A DNA stretch of 64,000 bases from Oreocharis arfaki (GCA_013398015.1 VZRR01011338.1:397245-461244); one strand, 5' to 3'. Shown: positions 1-13,629, numbered from the stretch's first letter. Translations and numbers: made by a program. The notes: generated by a model not told the origin, from the letters alone.

Positions 1-3000
1 TGGTCCTGATGTTCCCAGAAACACTTGCAAAAAAGAAAATCCTTCAAAGGATGTTCTAAGAATCCCTGATGTGACAAATTCTTGAACTGTCTGCCCATTC
101 GGGAATTTTCTTTTAATTACAGAGAATTAATTATTTTTACATTTAATTCTTAGACTTTATTTCAGTTGTTTCAAATTTCTCCTTCTATATCCATACAGCA
201 AAACATATTATCAGAGACAAATGTGAGATTGTTGAGAATGTGAAATTTAATTTTGCTTGAACATTTATAAGACATCCACATTTACCTTACTAAGTAAAAA
301 GTCTTCTGAAATACAGATAGAGAAATAATTTGGGTAGTATAAACAGTCCAAAATGTAAGAAAACCACCATGGGCCTAATCCCCCAGGTTTTCAATGATGA
401 CAACAAAAAACACAGAAAAATACAGGACTTCTGATTTATTTTGTAGTAGGAGGCAGGGAGGGGAAAAGCATTACCAAATATTGAATGTTTTTATGTGCAG
501 CAAGACACAAAATCCACAGCATTTCTATCTACATCCATTTAATTTTGTACTTAGGAGTCTTCTACACCCTTAAAAATGCATACAGTACTACAGCATATAC
601 TAGAACAAATGTAACTAGCACATACTAGCAAATAAATATTTTATCCAGCACAAATAAAGAGTAAGCACAGCATGCTTACTCTTATAAGCTTACCAAATTA
701 TAAGTGTCACCAAGACACATAATAAGAAATGAAGGCAGAGAGCAGATCCTACTGCCTTCATTGCCTGCAAACCTTGCTACAGATCTGCTCTGTTCTCCAC
801 TGCTCTCTTCTGTCCAGTCACTGAGCCTCATTTTAGCTTTTGGGGGCTTAACTGTCTACCTCAGCAGACATTGCCTTCACTTCACTCTTTGCTATGATTC
901 TGACCCTTGGATGAGGCATTCCTTTGCCAGCTGGAGTTCTCTCTCATTCTTAGGATCTCTGTGAGGATCTGCTCTTTGCTAGTTCTCAGTAGGTTAATCT
1001 AGCTCCTCACTATTCCTTCTCAGATTTTGTTTTTAGCTTACTTTTGTGCTCTTACACAGTGACAATTCATTCACACAAATGGTAGTTAGGTGTCTCTCTG
1101 CCCTTAACAAATATTTATTGCCCTTTCTGCACACCCAGGAAGACTCACCCATTGCCTGGCACAACCCTCTATCCCTACACTCAGGCTGGCTCCATACATT
1201 GCCGTATATGTGCTGTTTCTGAGCACATTCTTTTCCCCACACTCACTCAATCACACCCTCTTCTTCCTCTAGTACTCTTCAACTTTTAAAGCACAAATAT
1301 ATTACTCACAAAGCTGAAGCTTCAAGTTATGTTAGATGTGAATGTTACCAAGCAAGAATGATGAAGGTCAGTGTGTTAAGAAGTTTTTTCTTCTGGCTGC
1401 AGAAAGAAAAGGTGCAGTGTGCATTAGTTAGCAGCCGATGAAGTAGAGCCATCCAATGGTTCACCTGAAAAGCCAAACATGAAAGAACATCCTGTCTGAG
1501 TTTATATCATACCCACACTGAACAGGTGCTCCAGTGTTCTTATGATGAAATAACATTATCTAAGCAGCTGGATTCATAAAGTATTACTCAAAAAGAAAAT
1601 ACATGAAAATGTAGTTTCTTTATATCATTTTACATTTATAATTGGGTTTAGTATTTAAAGTCTATTCACTAAGAAAAGCAATGAGGTGACATACTGTACA
1701 TCAAGCTAAAGCTCATAATGTGGCAAATGCTTGGTAGCTATAGAAATGAAAGATGTCTTCAAATATCTGCCAAGACAGCAAAATGATGGTTGCATATGTA
1801 GAAGTTTACAATCCTTAACATAAGCATGAATTTTACAGTACCTTTAGAAATTAATCTACTGAAGCAGTTTCTCTGCATGAATCAAAATCATTGTAACAGG
1901 AAAGTCAGTAAAAGAACCAAACTTACCTCAAAATAAACTACCATTTCTGTATAATGCATGGACACAGTATTTAAAAACTGTTGAGAATGGGTAATGTCAG
2001 CATCAATTTTAGATTTGTATAGTAAAATACTTGTACTACATGTTCATTCTTTGTAATTTAGACTTTATTATATAAGAGGCCTGTAAATCGGGTTCAAGTG
2101 AGAAGAAACTGGGTGGCAGACATTACCTCATAGTTAAAAGAGACTGCTCCCATGTTGTTGAACAAGGAAAGCTTGCCATTGGAGCCAGCACAATACAATT
2201 AATATGTAATTATTCGTAATTTTCAGAGGTCTAGAATGAAATGGTTTCATGATCACTAATACTGGGGCAACACTTCACATCAAACTCACAACACTTACCA
2301 AGCACAATACCAATTCTAAAACTGGATCTATTCAAGTCCTTTTCACATACATGAAAGGCCCAAAAGACTTCAGCAGACTTTTGACAAAGTCCATCTGGCA
2401 GCAGTCTAGATATAAATACTACATAAAACTGATACAGAGAGGATAACACTTCCCAAGTTTAAAAAAAGAAAAGATTAAAGGAAACACCAGAGGTAATCAG
2501 AGAAAATCAGAAAAGGAAAGTGATATAAAGGCTAAAAAGCACATGCTCACCATTTATATTACAGAATTTCAATTCACGCGTTCAGGTTTTATTTATTTTA
2601 CTGGGCTTTGTTTGGTGCCATTTACAATGCATCTCTAGAAATTATCTGCACTTTTGGTCCTTCTATCAGGGGAAAACCAGTACCCATTTGCCAAATGTCC
2701 AAGTATTCAATTGCAAAATCTGGTTTCAATCACATTTCAAGGCAAGCATCTTGACTCTAACAGATGATTTCAAAAGCCATGTCACCACTTTGAATAGCAA
2801 CAAATTTGCGGCTGCAAATACAACTGATCTTTTAGCATTTTCATAATCAGGATACGACTTGCGAAGCCTTTGCCTTCTAAACATCTAAACTAGATCTGTC
2901 CTCAGTCAAATTCTAAATCCTATTTCAAACTTAATTTAAACCACAATATCTCCATTTCTTTCAAAACTCAAACTGACAGGATCTGTAGTAAAGCCCTGTC

Positions 3001-5771
3001 CTTGGTGGATCATTCTTATAAGCTTCCTGCTAATACTAGCAATCCATGGGATATGTTTAATCCATGGGATCTTTGGTCTCTCCATAGGGTTAGTGTTCAT
3101 CATTCAGGCAGAAGGAAAGAGTGACAAACACTGAACCACAGAAATCAGGTCTATAATTATCATTGAGAAAAAAAAAAGAAAAGGTTGTTTGTGACATCTT
3201 TTATGCTTCTAGCAATGCATTGCTATTGCCAGAATTTTCTTTCCTATATAAAGATGCCTTATCTAAACTCTTACAAATAGTAACACTAAGGTTCAGAAAA
3301 TAATATAAAAATCGAAAGAAAGTTCATCCTTTTCCATCCTGTGAGAAATGTCAAAACTAGCTACTAAAATTAGAATTAAGGTGTACCCTAAACCCTTGTC
3401 CCAGAGTCTCAATTTATTATAAACATGTAACTTAAGGAGATACACTGTCTTTTTAGAAATTTTGTGGTTTTTTCACCTACCCTTTTTCTACAGTGAAAAT
3501 ATTAAATACTTATTCGGAAGAATCAGTTTTAACTTAATCAGAAATTTTACTCATCTATTACTACTTTTTCCCAGTAAAAGCAATATTAAAATTTATGTCA
3601 AATGGAAAATGAAGCTTTTTAAAATCAAATTTTAATTCTAAATATGCGTAACATATTTAGAGTAACACCGCTAAAACTTTTTAAGTCCTCTACACTCCAC
3701 TTGTTGAGAATGAGAAGAACTCAGCAGCATCCCTGAAAACTCAAATGCACAGTCACATAAGTAAGGAAGCTTTGAGATAAAGACGAAAAAAATACTTTAG
3801 GAAATCTTATGATAAAGATAGAGCTAGAGTATCACAATGTAAGTCAACTAAGATCATGTGAATAGTTCTATGTAATATGGTCGGTGAAGTAAAATTACAA
3901 AGCTTGCACAAGCATTGTGGAAGGATGGAATTTGTTGTGATAGTTATTTAATTTAATAGGACAACAAATGAAGTAATATGGCAAAGGTAGAATGATAATA
4001 AAAAAAGCAGCCTTCAGATGACTGACAAGGCCGCAACCTGAAGAGGCATTGTCTATCAATACTAACAACAGGCAAACCAGACAAATCCTAAAACAATAAC
4101 AAAACTTTTCTCTTCTTCCTGAGAAACACTTAATTATCAGAGTAGAAAACATTTTTATTCTATGGAGGAATCCAAAACAGCTGGATTTGCTCCCAAACTC
4201 AGGAAATAGGGAACTTCAATAAAACAACAGACAGATCAACTCTTAGTGTGGTTCAGCTTTACAAGCAGTAACAATAGAAAAGGTATTAATTTACAGCATA
4301 CTTACATTAAATACCACTCCCATCAATATTTTAACAGTTGTTACCTAGACAATAGTAAAATCTGAGCCTCATTACACTGAAAGATGCGAAGCTGTTAACA
4401 CATCTGAATGACAAGTCGAATTACAGAATCAAGCAGCCCCAGTCCTTTATTTGAAATTGCCCACATTTATTGTTTCTCAGGACAAAGTTCAACAGCCATT
4501 TACTCAGCTTCTACCGGAAACAAACAGTAGTTATAAAATAGTAACTAAAGCCTGATAAACTAACTTGGGGGAAACTCTGGGATGAAAACTTGATTTTATT
4601 CTGTGTAACTGCGTTTTTTGTATAAGTGCATTTTTTTTTCTTCTATCATCCTAAAATTCGGAAAATTGAAATTACTATTAAGAAAAACTGTATCATTGGT
4701 GAATGCTTCTCAAAACTACTTGCATATATATAGTGGACTGCTCTCATACTTGCTGTATGAGAGGAAAACCCCCAACTATTTACAAAAAGAAACCAGTTTC
4801 AACAGATACTTACCAAAATACGCAATCTGAATAATTTAAACTTAAATAAATGAAAATACTTAAATAATTAATACAGATTGTGCAATAAAGGAAAGCACTC
4901 ACTCAGAGCACTGGTCAGAGTAACAACCAGAAGTTCCCTACTTGGCTTTTCCCAGTTTGGAGCTTAAGGGGTCTCAGTGCTCCAACCATCTGACCATTCT
5001 GACGATCTTTCTCAAGTACAGATTCTCTCTTGGAAAGCTTTCTGGATACAATTCATCCAGATAAATCTAACTCTTCGTTAAAACTTTTTTTCCTAGGGAG
5101 AAGAGAACTTGAAGGAGTCCTAGCTAGCTCTAACAACATATTCATTTGAATCCATCCCCCATACCAACACCATTTGATTGTGGCCATACACAGAAAACAT
5201 ATTTCACCTGTTCAGAAGTTGAGCAACAGAACCCAAAGCATATGGAAATCACCAGGCTAAAATCCAGAGCCACCACAGTGATTTCCTACTGCTACCAACA
5301 TGTACATTTATATGCAAATCTTCTCTTTGCCCACAGACTGCCCTTGCACGATTTTCTATGTGCAAAAACAAACCAGGCACACATCTGTGCCTTTGACCTC
5401 AGCAGAGCCCTCAGGCATAGCTTAAATGCTACCTTCTGCGGGCCTCTGAACACCAGGAGGTTCAACTCTTAAATTGCAAACAGCTCCAGTGCATATATTT
5501 AGTAACAGTAGCCGAACCACAGTCTGAAACAAAAGCACTGAAATAAAGGTGATAATACCAGGCCCCACTGTAATTTGGCTCCAAAGTCAATAGCAGAGTC
5601 AGTCATCAAATATCCCCATAAAAACAGAGCAATGATCAGCTTGCATGTCTGGATGTTTTCAAGCAGCCCATAATCAATATTAAGAGTCTTGTAATGGGTC
5701 ATAAAGATGATAAAGACTTACTATGATTAAAAATTCGTGAGCTACTCCACCCACACTATTGTACAGACCTA
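1..5771. other. No recognisable gene; A-rich non-coding stretch
   Basis: I see no exon-like coding block with conserved protein content on either strand here. Open frames are short (at most about 85 codons), low in complexity and unlike any family I recognise. The + strand is visibly richer in A than T over much of this stretch, the composition expected if a transcript ran leftward on the minus strand, but no exon could be identified. A slightly more GC-rich patch around 4,900-5,480 holds a 108-codon + frame that I treat as chance. No tRNA, CRISPR or long tandem repeat was seen. Confidence 0.6.
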
Positions 5772-5816
5772 TCAGTATTCTGGAGTCTTTTTCAACCTAA
5801 ATGATTCTACAATTTT
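5772..5816 (+). mobile_element. Possible CR1 LINE 3'-end remnant
   Basis: The string tggagtctttttcaaccta followed by aatgattctac resembles the extreme 3' end of avian CR1 elements, which ends in a 'ggtctcttccaacctaaa' block and then ATTCTATG-type 8-mers. Only about 45 bases remain and they are diverged, so this is a tentative call. Orientation would be + (3' end to the right). Confidence 0.35.
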
Positions 5817-8800
5817 ATCATCTACTCTTTTTTAAAGGTAGCTTCCAACAAGAAATGTTAAGCCTGACTAAATGTACAAGGGTCAAGAAACAACATTTTG
5901 GAACTAAGTCTTCAGATGAAAACAGTGGAGAGGAACACCCAGGGTTTTTTTATTGCCTTCTCTGCCTACACACCTTTGCAGTAATCACTTTTTCCATGTA
6001 CCTTTGAAATTCAACTGGATATAGGAGCAAAATTTAGTAAGTGTTTACTGCTCATGTGGAATTACCTTTAGTAATTATCTCAAGTATTTCTTGAACTCAG
6101 GTACACAAAACAGCTTCCACTGCTATTGAGCACATTTCCTCAGAAAACATAGCTTGGTCGAGCCCCCAGTGTTTCTGCCACAAATTGCTATGTTTTCCTA
6201 CAGTCAAAAAAAAAATGTGCATCATCATACAAACTCTTCTGCCAGATTTATGTAACATCATATCAGAAGTAGACAGGGTCATATAGTCAGTAACCTGGCT
6301 ACACCAACATAACAAAATAAACATAATAAATAAATGACCTGTTCTGTGAGACTCGAGTGCCAAGTCTAGCCAAGAAGACTTTTGTTAGATTAGGAAAGAA
6401 GATTGCGTAAATGGCATTCTATTCTTCTATTTTTTATGCACCTGATAATAATACAACTACCCTTTTATAATGAACCTGGCTTCTAACAAGTAGGTTCTGC
6501 CAGAAAGAGCTGCATGGTTTTGATGAAAGGCCACTATAAACCCTTTCCCTCAGCCCATTGCTGGAAAACACACTGCACAGATTTAGCCAAACAGAATGTG
6601 TGTGCACCTCTTGGCAACTCAGTTCATGGTCCAGTTTCCTCTGCATAGTAAACTAGGATGTATTACAGGCTTGCTGCTGCTGCTGCTCTGGGAGTGAGAA
6701 CACCTTAATCACAGGTAGACCTCCAAAACTATTTGGGTATTTTTGCAGCTTTGAGTAAGTGAAGTCCTATTTTTCCAAGAAGCCCAACTCCTCAAAATCT
6801 AGACATATTTTACCCTTTTTTACTCAAGAAACTGAATGAGGACCAACAAAGAACCCCATATGATTACAATCTTCATGGAGCCACACTTTTCATTTTCTTT
6901 GCACATAAAGCAGAGTTTCACTGCAACCACTGGAAGGCATAACTTCGTCACTGAGCAAGCCTAGTAAGTCATAGAGTCTCTCCAAACTACATCCACTTGC
7001 ACTAAAAGTAGCCTACTACAAGAATTAAATCAAAACTTGAATTAAAAAAGTGTTATGGCAATGAATTCTTAACTAAGGAGGAGAAAATACTACATACTCA
7101 ATTGTAAAATACGCCCTTCATGGGAGGAATATTTATGACTATAAAACTAAACAACAGGAGATACCATTAACATAGCTTTATGGCCTCAGGAGCTTAACCC
7201 CGAATTAAAGACTACATAATCTTACAGAAAATCTGAAATACCTAACAATGATCTTAATTTCTACTTACTTATTTCATGGAATCTGGACAAATCCTTCAGG
7301 TTTTAGATTGTCTCTACTATAAAGATAAAGGAATTTTGTATTAGTTTAAAAAAATCTTCTTCAGGTACTTTGAATGAAGTCGAGTATCATCAATATAACT
7401 TTATCATAGAGGCCCAATATTATATGATAATCAGCTATTTAAAGTACTACTTTTTCTATTTTGCTAAAAGTTCAATTTTAAGCAAATCCAAACCAATCAC
7501 AATTCACTGAACACAAAAAAAAAGTACATAAAATAGGCAATTCTCTAAATACATAAAAATAAACATGCTCAGATGTCTACATTCAAATGAACATAATTGC
7601 ACTTAATTGATTCCCCCTTTCAGTTAAATGGTGACTATTATTCATCCCCATTTATAAGCATCTGATACTAACCCCTATCTTTACTGGGAGGGCCACTTTT
7701 ACCAGACATCAAAGGAGTGTTAACTATACTTTTTGATAAAGTCAAGATTATAAAGCTGGACTGGCAGACAGTAATAGTGTAATAGCATACAGTTCATACA
7801 TGTTGTTCAACAACAATAAACTGAATGAAAACATATCTGTTGGCAGCTGTAGTAGTAGTCTAGATTCACCTGAAAATTAGAGAGCCCTGTGGATGGTGAA
7901 TGCAAGCCCTGCTACAGTGAACATGTATGTTGTAAGCTCTCTTCAAAGGGGAGCTTACAACAGAGTCAGGTGACAATCTGGCTCTAAGGGAAAAGATAAT
8001 GTGAGACTTACTTTATAAAAGCTTCTTTATGTAGCAGCATGATTTAGAAGTATGTAAGTGTTCCATTTTTCAAAGTTCTTCCTGTTCAGTGTTTACCAGA
8101 AGAGAGTGCATGTATGCATTGGCAAGCCTTTTGCATATTTTTTGGCACTTAAACATATTTTAAGACTAATGCTGGCATTTTCGTAACTGCTAAATCATTA
8201 AAAAGATAATATTTTAAGTCTGCAGGGAAGCTAGCTTGGTACTGTTCTCACTTGCTTACCTAGAGTAATGTTTTTCCTGCCAAATATATAAAACCTCAGA
8301 AGAATCCATACCCCTTCCTATTGTATCTTAGTAGAGTAAATCAATTTAATTAAGAACTAACCTAACGAATCTTTACATTTTCCATAAACTAGATGTTCCT
8401 ATACGCAAATATGTTCAAGATTTTTTTTCTAGGTCTGGGAAAGTGCTAACCAGTCTGGGTGTCAGGCCAACCTTTCCAACCTCAACACTGCAGTTCCTGC
8501 AGCTTCTGCTGAAATGAAGACTGGGCTGCAGCTACAAGGCAGCCTTTCACCTGGCCACAGAGCAGCTGAATGAAGACCTACCAGTCCAAAAGCCCATGCT
8601 GTGCAGCACTGCAGGGATGCATTCTTAACCCACTGTTTGCTCCTGAACTTTGGGATTTTTGTGCTGGTTTAGCTGTTGAATGAGAAAGAAATGTTATAAA
8701 TGTGACAGACCAAATGATCATCTAGAACAATTATGACTAAAGACACTGGTTTCCCTAATTAATTTGATGTGCTTTTTGAAGAGGTGAGAAAAAACCTAAG

Positions 8801-11519
8801 TATCCACTCCTCTCCAGAGCAAATATTAAGCAGAGGACTAAAAGTACCTCCAAAGCAAATATTTCTTTTTTATTAACCATAATAAACTAAGAGTGGCAAA
8901 GAAAGTCACATAAAACTTGCCAGAACATAGTTATTGAACACTGCAGTTTCTAATCTCGGCAATAAATGTAGGTCAAGGGAACTGGAAAATCTAATTACCC
9001 TGTAAATTTTTAAACCTGTTTCTTTCTTCCCAAGGAAAAGAAACATTTAAGCAGACTTCACTTCAAAGTGTAACTACAGCTAGGTGGGAAACTATTTTTG
9101 CCTGAATGTAGAGGTTTTTGAACTTCCTTTTTTGTATCCTGGATTGTACACTCAGCTCTGGTTCACACTTGTACTCAAGATATCACCAGTTACTCCACAA
9201 TTACTAAAGCTAAAACACAAAAATGCAGAGATACTCATCAGAAAAAAGCAGACAAAAAAAACCCCAACACCGAATAAAATAGTTCTTTGGTACCACACTG
9301 CAGCAGTTCCTTTCAGCAAAATATCCCATTTGATAACCTCTGTTCACACACTGCATTAAGAAAATGCAAAGCAATGCATCATTACAAAACTATTATGAAT
9401 ATGAGTATCTGGTTTCACTGCATATATTGATTATTCACTGGTTATGTGACTTTTTCACACAGTTGATACTGATTTCAGTGTACACACAGACCATATTACT
9501 TAGACTTACAAGAAAATGCAAAAAAATACAAAAAGCTTTGAAGATTCAAGCCTCCTGATGACTCTAAAAATGAAGGATTGTTTAAGAATCACATTTCCAA
9601 ATTTTAAAAAAATAGTAATTTCAGGCACTTAGTATGATTTCACAGCACAATGAATCTCAACTTCTCTCTCTCAAAACAAAAAACAAAACAAAGAAACGAA
9701 CAAGAAGACTAGGAGCTGTAACTACAGCCAGCCCACTGACTGCCCCATCTCACAGAGCTCTGTCTTCCAGCCCTTACTTCTGCGATACGTGACAAGGAAA
9801 CCATGAGTTTCACAACAGATAGATTCGTGTGTTGTGTTCTGATTTGGCAGTCAAATATTTTGTTTATTTTTGGGGGGGTGGGAGGGGTGAGTTGTACAGA
9901 AGTGGAAAACCTGGCCTAAGGTCATCTGATCTTTGGACAGTGCTCTCGTTAAGTATAAATCCTATTTTTGAACTTCCTCCAATTGCATGAGAGGTGAAGC
10001 CTCCCAAACAAACAAAACACGAAACAATGACAAAAAGTTAATTCGGAAAGATCCGTGTTGAAGACTTAAAATGGGTTTGTCTTGAAAGATAAACTCTGAA
10101 ATAGTAGTTCAAGGCACCACCCAAAGCAAAGTTAGTTCCACCCTGGTCTGTTTCAAAAAGCAAAAGAATGACACGATTTTTTTTGCTTTATGCATTTGAT
10201 GAATGACATCTACCCAGTTTATAGAGATGAAAGATGTGCCTTTTAAACTACATGAGAGCTCAGCAGACTATACCGCACTCCCTGCCCTATATCATGGATG
10301 AATTTATGAATACAAGCATCAAAACCATTCCTCAGCATTCTCAAAGCCTCCAGATATCAACTTGGTAACCTTTGAACTAAAAATTTCAGACTCTAATTAG
10401 GTATTGGTCCTTCTCCCGCATTAAAAAAAAAGAAAAAAAAAAAAATTATCCTCACTGGAGATCCATTAAACTGCCAAAACCATATGGAGCCTGAGGCCTG
10501 ACTGGTGACAAGTAGCAACAATGAGACCTGGATCTGCGCTGAAAGAGGAGAAAAGGAAGGAATCTTATCTGCCAGTCCATTTCCTAAGTGGCATAAGTGG
10601 CAAATTGGCAGGGGCCTTTTTTAAAAAGAAACGTTTATACAAGTAACTAATGTAGAAATGCAAATTAAATATGGAGTTTCTTAATCTCTGGGTGTTTGAG
10701 TTTACAGCTTATTATAACTTTAACAAAACAATATAACTCAATACAATTGTGCTTTCCTTCCTTCAGCTTTCATGGCTCTTAAGGGTGACGTTGCACTGAT
10801 TCATTGCACTTAGTTCATATTCTGAAGAACAGAAGGTCCAAATTTCACTAAGAACCAGAGCAACCAGTGATGACAAACCAACCTCCCTTCAATGCATGTC
10901 ATAAACAGCATATAAAAAGTCAGACTTGTTACAGATCAAGAAAACTGTTAATAAAATAATCTTAGGATGAAAAAATAAGTGTTCTGGAACAGCAAGAAAC
11001 AAGGAGAATAGAAGTTTAAAGCACATTGGTCCTCCCTAAAAGCACAAAGGAGCCTGATGAACAGCAAAAAGATTCAGATGAAGGAAAAAGTTTATGGAAG
11101 AGTCGAGATGAGACATTTCTACACTTCACTGTAATAAGGACACACTACCTTCTGTCTGCCAACACAGCTAAGCAATCTTTCACGCACAAGCACTGAACAC
11201 ATTGATGACTGCTTGCACTTGACAGCAATTCGGGGGCATTGAAAGGAGTAGCATTTCCTTGTTTTGCTTTTGGATGGGTTTCGTGAGGGTTTTTTTGTTT
11301 GTTTGTTTTTATTAAAACGATCAGATGATAATAAAAGCATGGAGCTAGCAGACTTCTTCCCAGCCTGCTGGCAGCATTGGGAAGGCCTTCTGTCTACCCT
11401 CAGCTCGCAAATAATACAAAGGAAACAAAACCGGCGTGAGCTGCCCGCACCCCAGCCTGCATACACCACGTCTTCCAAAACCAAGTTATTTCAGAAAGGG
11501 GTTAGTTTACACTGCCAAA
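5817..11519. other. No recognisable gene; intergenic or intronic DNA left of the NUDT4 CpG island
   Basis: No protein-coding exon is recognisable. Contents I can name: a short (TGC)5 run at 6,672-6,686, a perfect 12-base inverted repeat at 7,928-7,962, a CAG/CTG-rich and more GC-rich patch near 8,430-8,660, and an A-rich low-complexity run around 10,422-10,446. The + strand is A-rich, mirroring the bias in the minus-strand gene UBE2N at the other end of the window. The 121-codon minus frame at 11,119-11,484 has no recognisable domain and I do not call it a gene. Confidence 0.6.
7928..7962. repeat. Perfect 12-base inverted repeat (hairpin)
   Basis: TGTTGTAAGCTC at 7,928-7,939 is the exact reverse complement of GAGCTTACAACA at 7,951-7,962, separated by 11 bases. 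As + strand RNA, the stem could grow by two more pairs (one U-G and one C-G), leaving a 7-base loop. The flanks outside the stem do not pair, so it is shorter than a typical microRNA precursor. Function unknown. Confidence 0.7.
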
Positions 11520-12450
11520 GCTACACTCTTATTACGGCACTAGAGCCACGTGCATACCCCATCTACCGCGCAGGGAAAGCAGCCCCAACTCGCACACCTA
11601 CGCCGGGCCCGGTNNNNNNNNNNNNNNNNNNNNNNNNNNNNNNNNNNNNNNNNNNNNNNNNNNNNNNNNNNNNNNNNNNNNNNNNNNNNNNNNNNNNNNN
11701 NNNNNNNNNNNNNNNNNNNNNNNNNNNNNNNNNNNNNNNNNNNNNNNNNNNNNNNNNNNNNNNNNNNNNNNNNNNNNNNNNNNNNNNNNNNNNNNNNNNN
11801 NNNNNNNNNNNNNNNNNNNNNNNNNNNNNNNNNNNNNNNNNNNNNNNNNNNNNNNNNNNNNNNNNNNNNNNNNNNNNNNNNNNNNNNNNNNNNNNNNNNN
11901 NNNNNNNNNNNNNNNNNNNNNNNNNNNNNNNNNNNNNNNNNNNNNNNNNNNNNNNNNNNNNNNNNNNNNNNNNNNNNNNNNNNNNNNNNNNNNNNNNNNN
12001 NNNNNNNNNNNNNNNNNNNNNNNNNNNNNNNNNNNNNNNNNNNNNNNNNNNNNNNNNNNNNNNNNNNNNNNNNNNNNNNNNNNNNNNNNNNNNNNNNNNN
12101 NNNNNNNNNNNNNNNNNNNNNNNNNNNNNNNNNNNNNNNNNNNNNNNNNNNNNNNNNNNNNNNNNNNNNNNNNNNNNNNNNNNNNNNNNNNNNNNNNNNN
12201 NNNNNNNNNNNNNNNNNNNNNNNNNNNNNNNNNNNNNNNNNNNNNNNNNNNNNNNNNNNNNNNNNTGTGCCGGTCCGAGCCGCGCCGGGGGCGGGGCGGG
12301 CGCGCCTCTCGCCCACCATCTTGGGGCGGCGGGGTGCGCGCCCACGTGCGCGGCGCCGCCTTTGTGCGCGGCCCCGGCGCCCCCCGGCAGGGAGAGGAGG
12401 GAAGGAGGGGGAGACGACTCCGCTCCCAGGGCGGGGTGGGATGGGCCGGG
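11520..12450 (+). promoter_or_regulatory. CpG island, probable NUDT4 promoter (interrupted by a gap)
   Basis: Sequence on both sides of the N run is far richer in G+C and CpG than the rest of the window. The right shore carries GC-box strings at 12,288-12,300, an E-box CACGTG at 12,343-12,348, and CCATCTT at 12,316-12,322, which is the core of a YY1-type site on the minus strand. It lies upstream of the first visible NUDT4 exon, and no other CpG island occurs between here and exon 2, so it is the best candidate for the NUDT4 promoter and first exon. CpG islands are often bidirectional; the A/T bias to its left suggests possible divergent transcription. Confidence 0.75.
11614..12265. other. 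Assembly gap of 652 Ns
   Basis: An unbroken run of N sits in the middle of the CpG island. NUDT4 family proteins begin with about 33 residues that appear nowhere in the readable sequence, so the exon encoding them is most simply placed in this gap. GC-rich first exons are a known drop-out class in bird assemblies. Open frames that run across the gap (for example 11,264-12,511) are artefacts of translating N. Confidence 0.95.
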
Positions 12451-13246
12451 ACACCGGCTGGAACCCCAGGGTTATCTTCTATGTGCCCGCAACACGCGGA
12501 AAACCGGTTAATGTATAATGGCGCGTGGAGGGCAGGGCTGGTGTGTCACCCTGAAGGCGAACCTCCTGCCCTGCTTGGGTACGATAAAAAAAAGCCTATG
12601 CTTGGAATACCTGGTTTTCTCACGGAGAGCGTAAAACGGGGCTTACGAATCTTTTGTGAAGGAGCCCGGGAGCGGAAGAGCTGTTGCCGCGGCTTTGGTT
12701 GTAGCGGGTAGCGCTCTCCCTGGATATGTTGCAGCAGAGTCGGGAGGTGGCAACAAAGTTGTCCCGTGTTCTGAGCCAAGGTCAATGGCACTGTCCGTTA
12801 TCTGGAAACTCAGCTGATGGTTTTATTGCACAATGCGCTTATAGATGGTTTCGGGCTGGAAGCATACCCTTCTGCGATTTGTTTTTATCTTTCTGTTTAG
12901 TAGCCATGAAATAACTATAAAGGTTAGGGTTTGGGGTTTTTTCCTGCCTTTATCTATACGCTGGAAGATACCGGTGCCCTTCCCAAACTGCCAGTACAGC
13001 GAATGTCTTCCTTAAACATCTACTAGGTAATATAATGCAGTGGGAAGAGGCCTGATCTCGAAATACAGACACTTGGGTTTAAGCGAAAGAATTATTTCCT
13101 GCGTGGTGTAAATATAGCCTTGGAACCATGCTGATGAGTTTTTCCTAGTATTATAAGGGAGAAATGCACCCAGCAGGAATCTTGCAAGGTCTGGTTCTGG
13201 GTTATAGCTTTTCTTTGGTCTCTGACACTCCAATGTAGTTCACCAT

Positions 13247-13629
13247 TTATGTGACTTTAATGATGCTTCTCCAGCTCAGACTTATTTGGAGTTCAAACAC
13301 CTGAGCCACTGTTACAGCTTTTTGCACCAATTGTAGTTGGAAATTCATGGTTAGGGTCACCTTTGTCAATGACTTCCATTCATTCTTCATTTCCTGATGC
13401 AACTTCTTGTCATTCTCTTTCAATCTTGCATCCAAATGAGATCACCGACTGCTTCAGAATATTGTTTGTGTGTAATAACATCCTTTGAAGCTAAGGATGA
13501 TAGCAGCAGCTTTGCTGGACTGTAAAAGTAGAGTGGGTACTGACCATTATTGCACTGGAGTCCTTTGTGGTATTCTGGATGGAGTACCTCTATTACTGTT
13601 ATGAGTCTGGGCCTTCGCATGGTAGACAT
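13247..13629 (-). pseudogene. Possible degraded coding remnant, two frame-offset minus-strand segments
   Basis: Minus-strand frame A (13,629 down to 13,420) runs 69 codons and ends WMQD-stop. Frame B starts within its last codons and runs to 13,247 with the lysine/glutamate-rich stretch LKENDKKLHQEMKNEWKSL. Read with one frame change near 13,430, the two join into a continuous-looking peptide with a coiled-coil-like end. This could be a retrocopy or retroelement remnant in NUDT4 intron 1. I do not recognise the protein, there is an in-frame stop just upstream of frame A, and chance is a real alternative. No function is assigned. Confidence 0.25.

Noticed and set aside
1..11519. EEA1, which lies on this side of NUDT4 in human, as the gene in the left flank
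   Set aside because: No EEA1-like coiled-coil or zinc-finger exon is visible on the minus strand; at most a long intron or intergenic DNA could be present.
11264..12518. Long open frames of 260-415 codons on both strands
   Set aside because: They exist only because the 652-base N run is read through as X; the flanking real residues are promoter CpG-island sequence.
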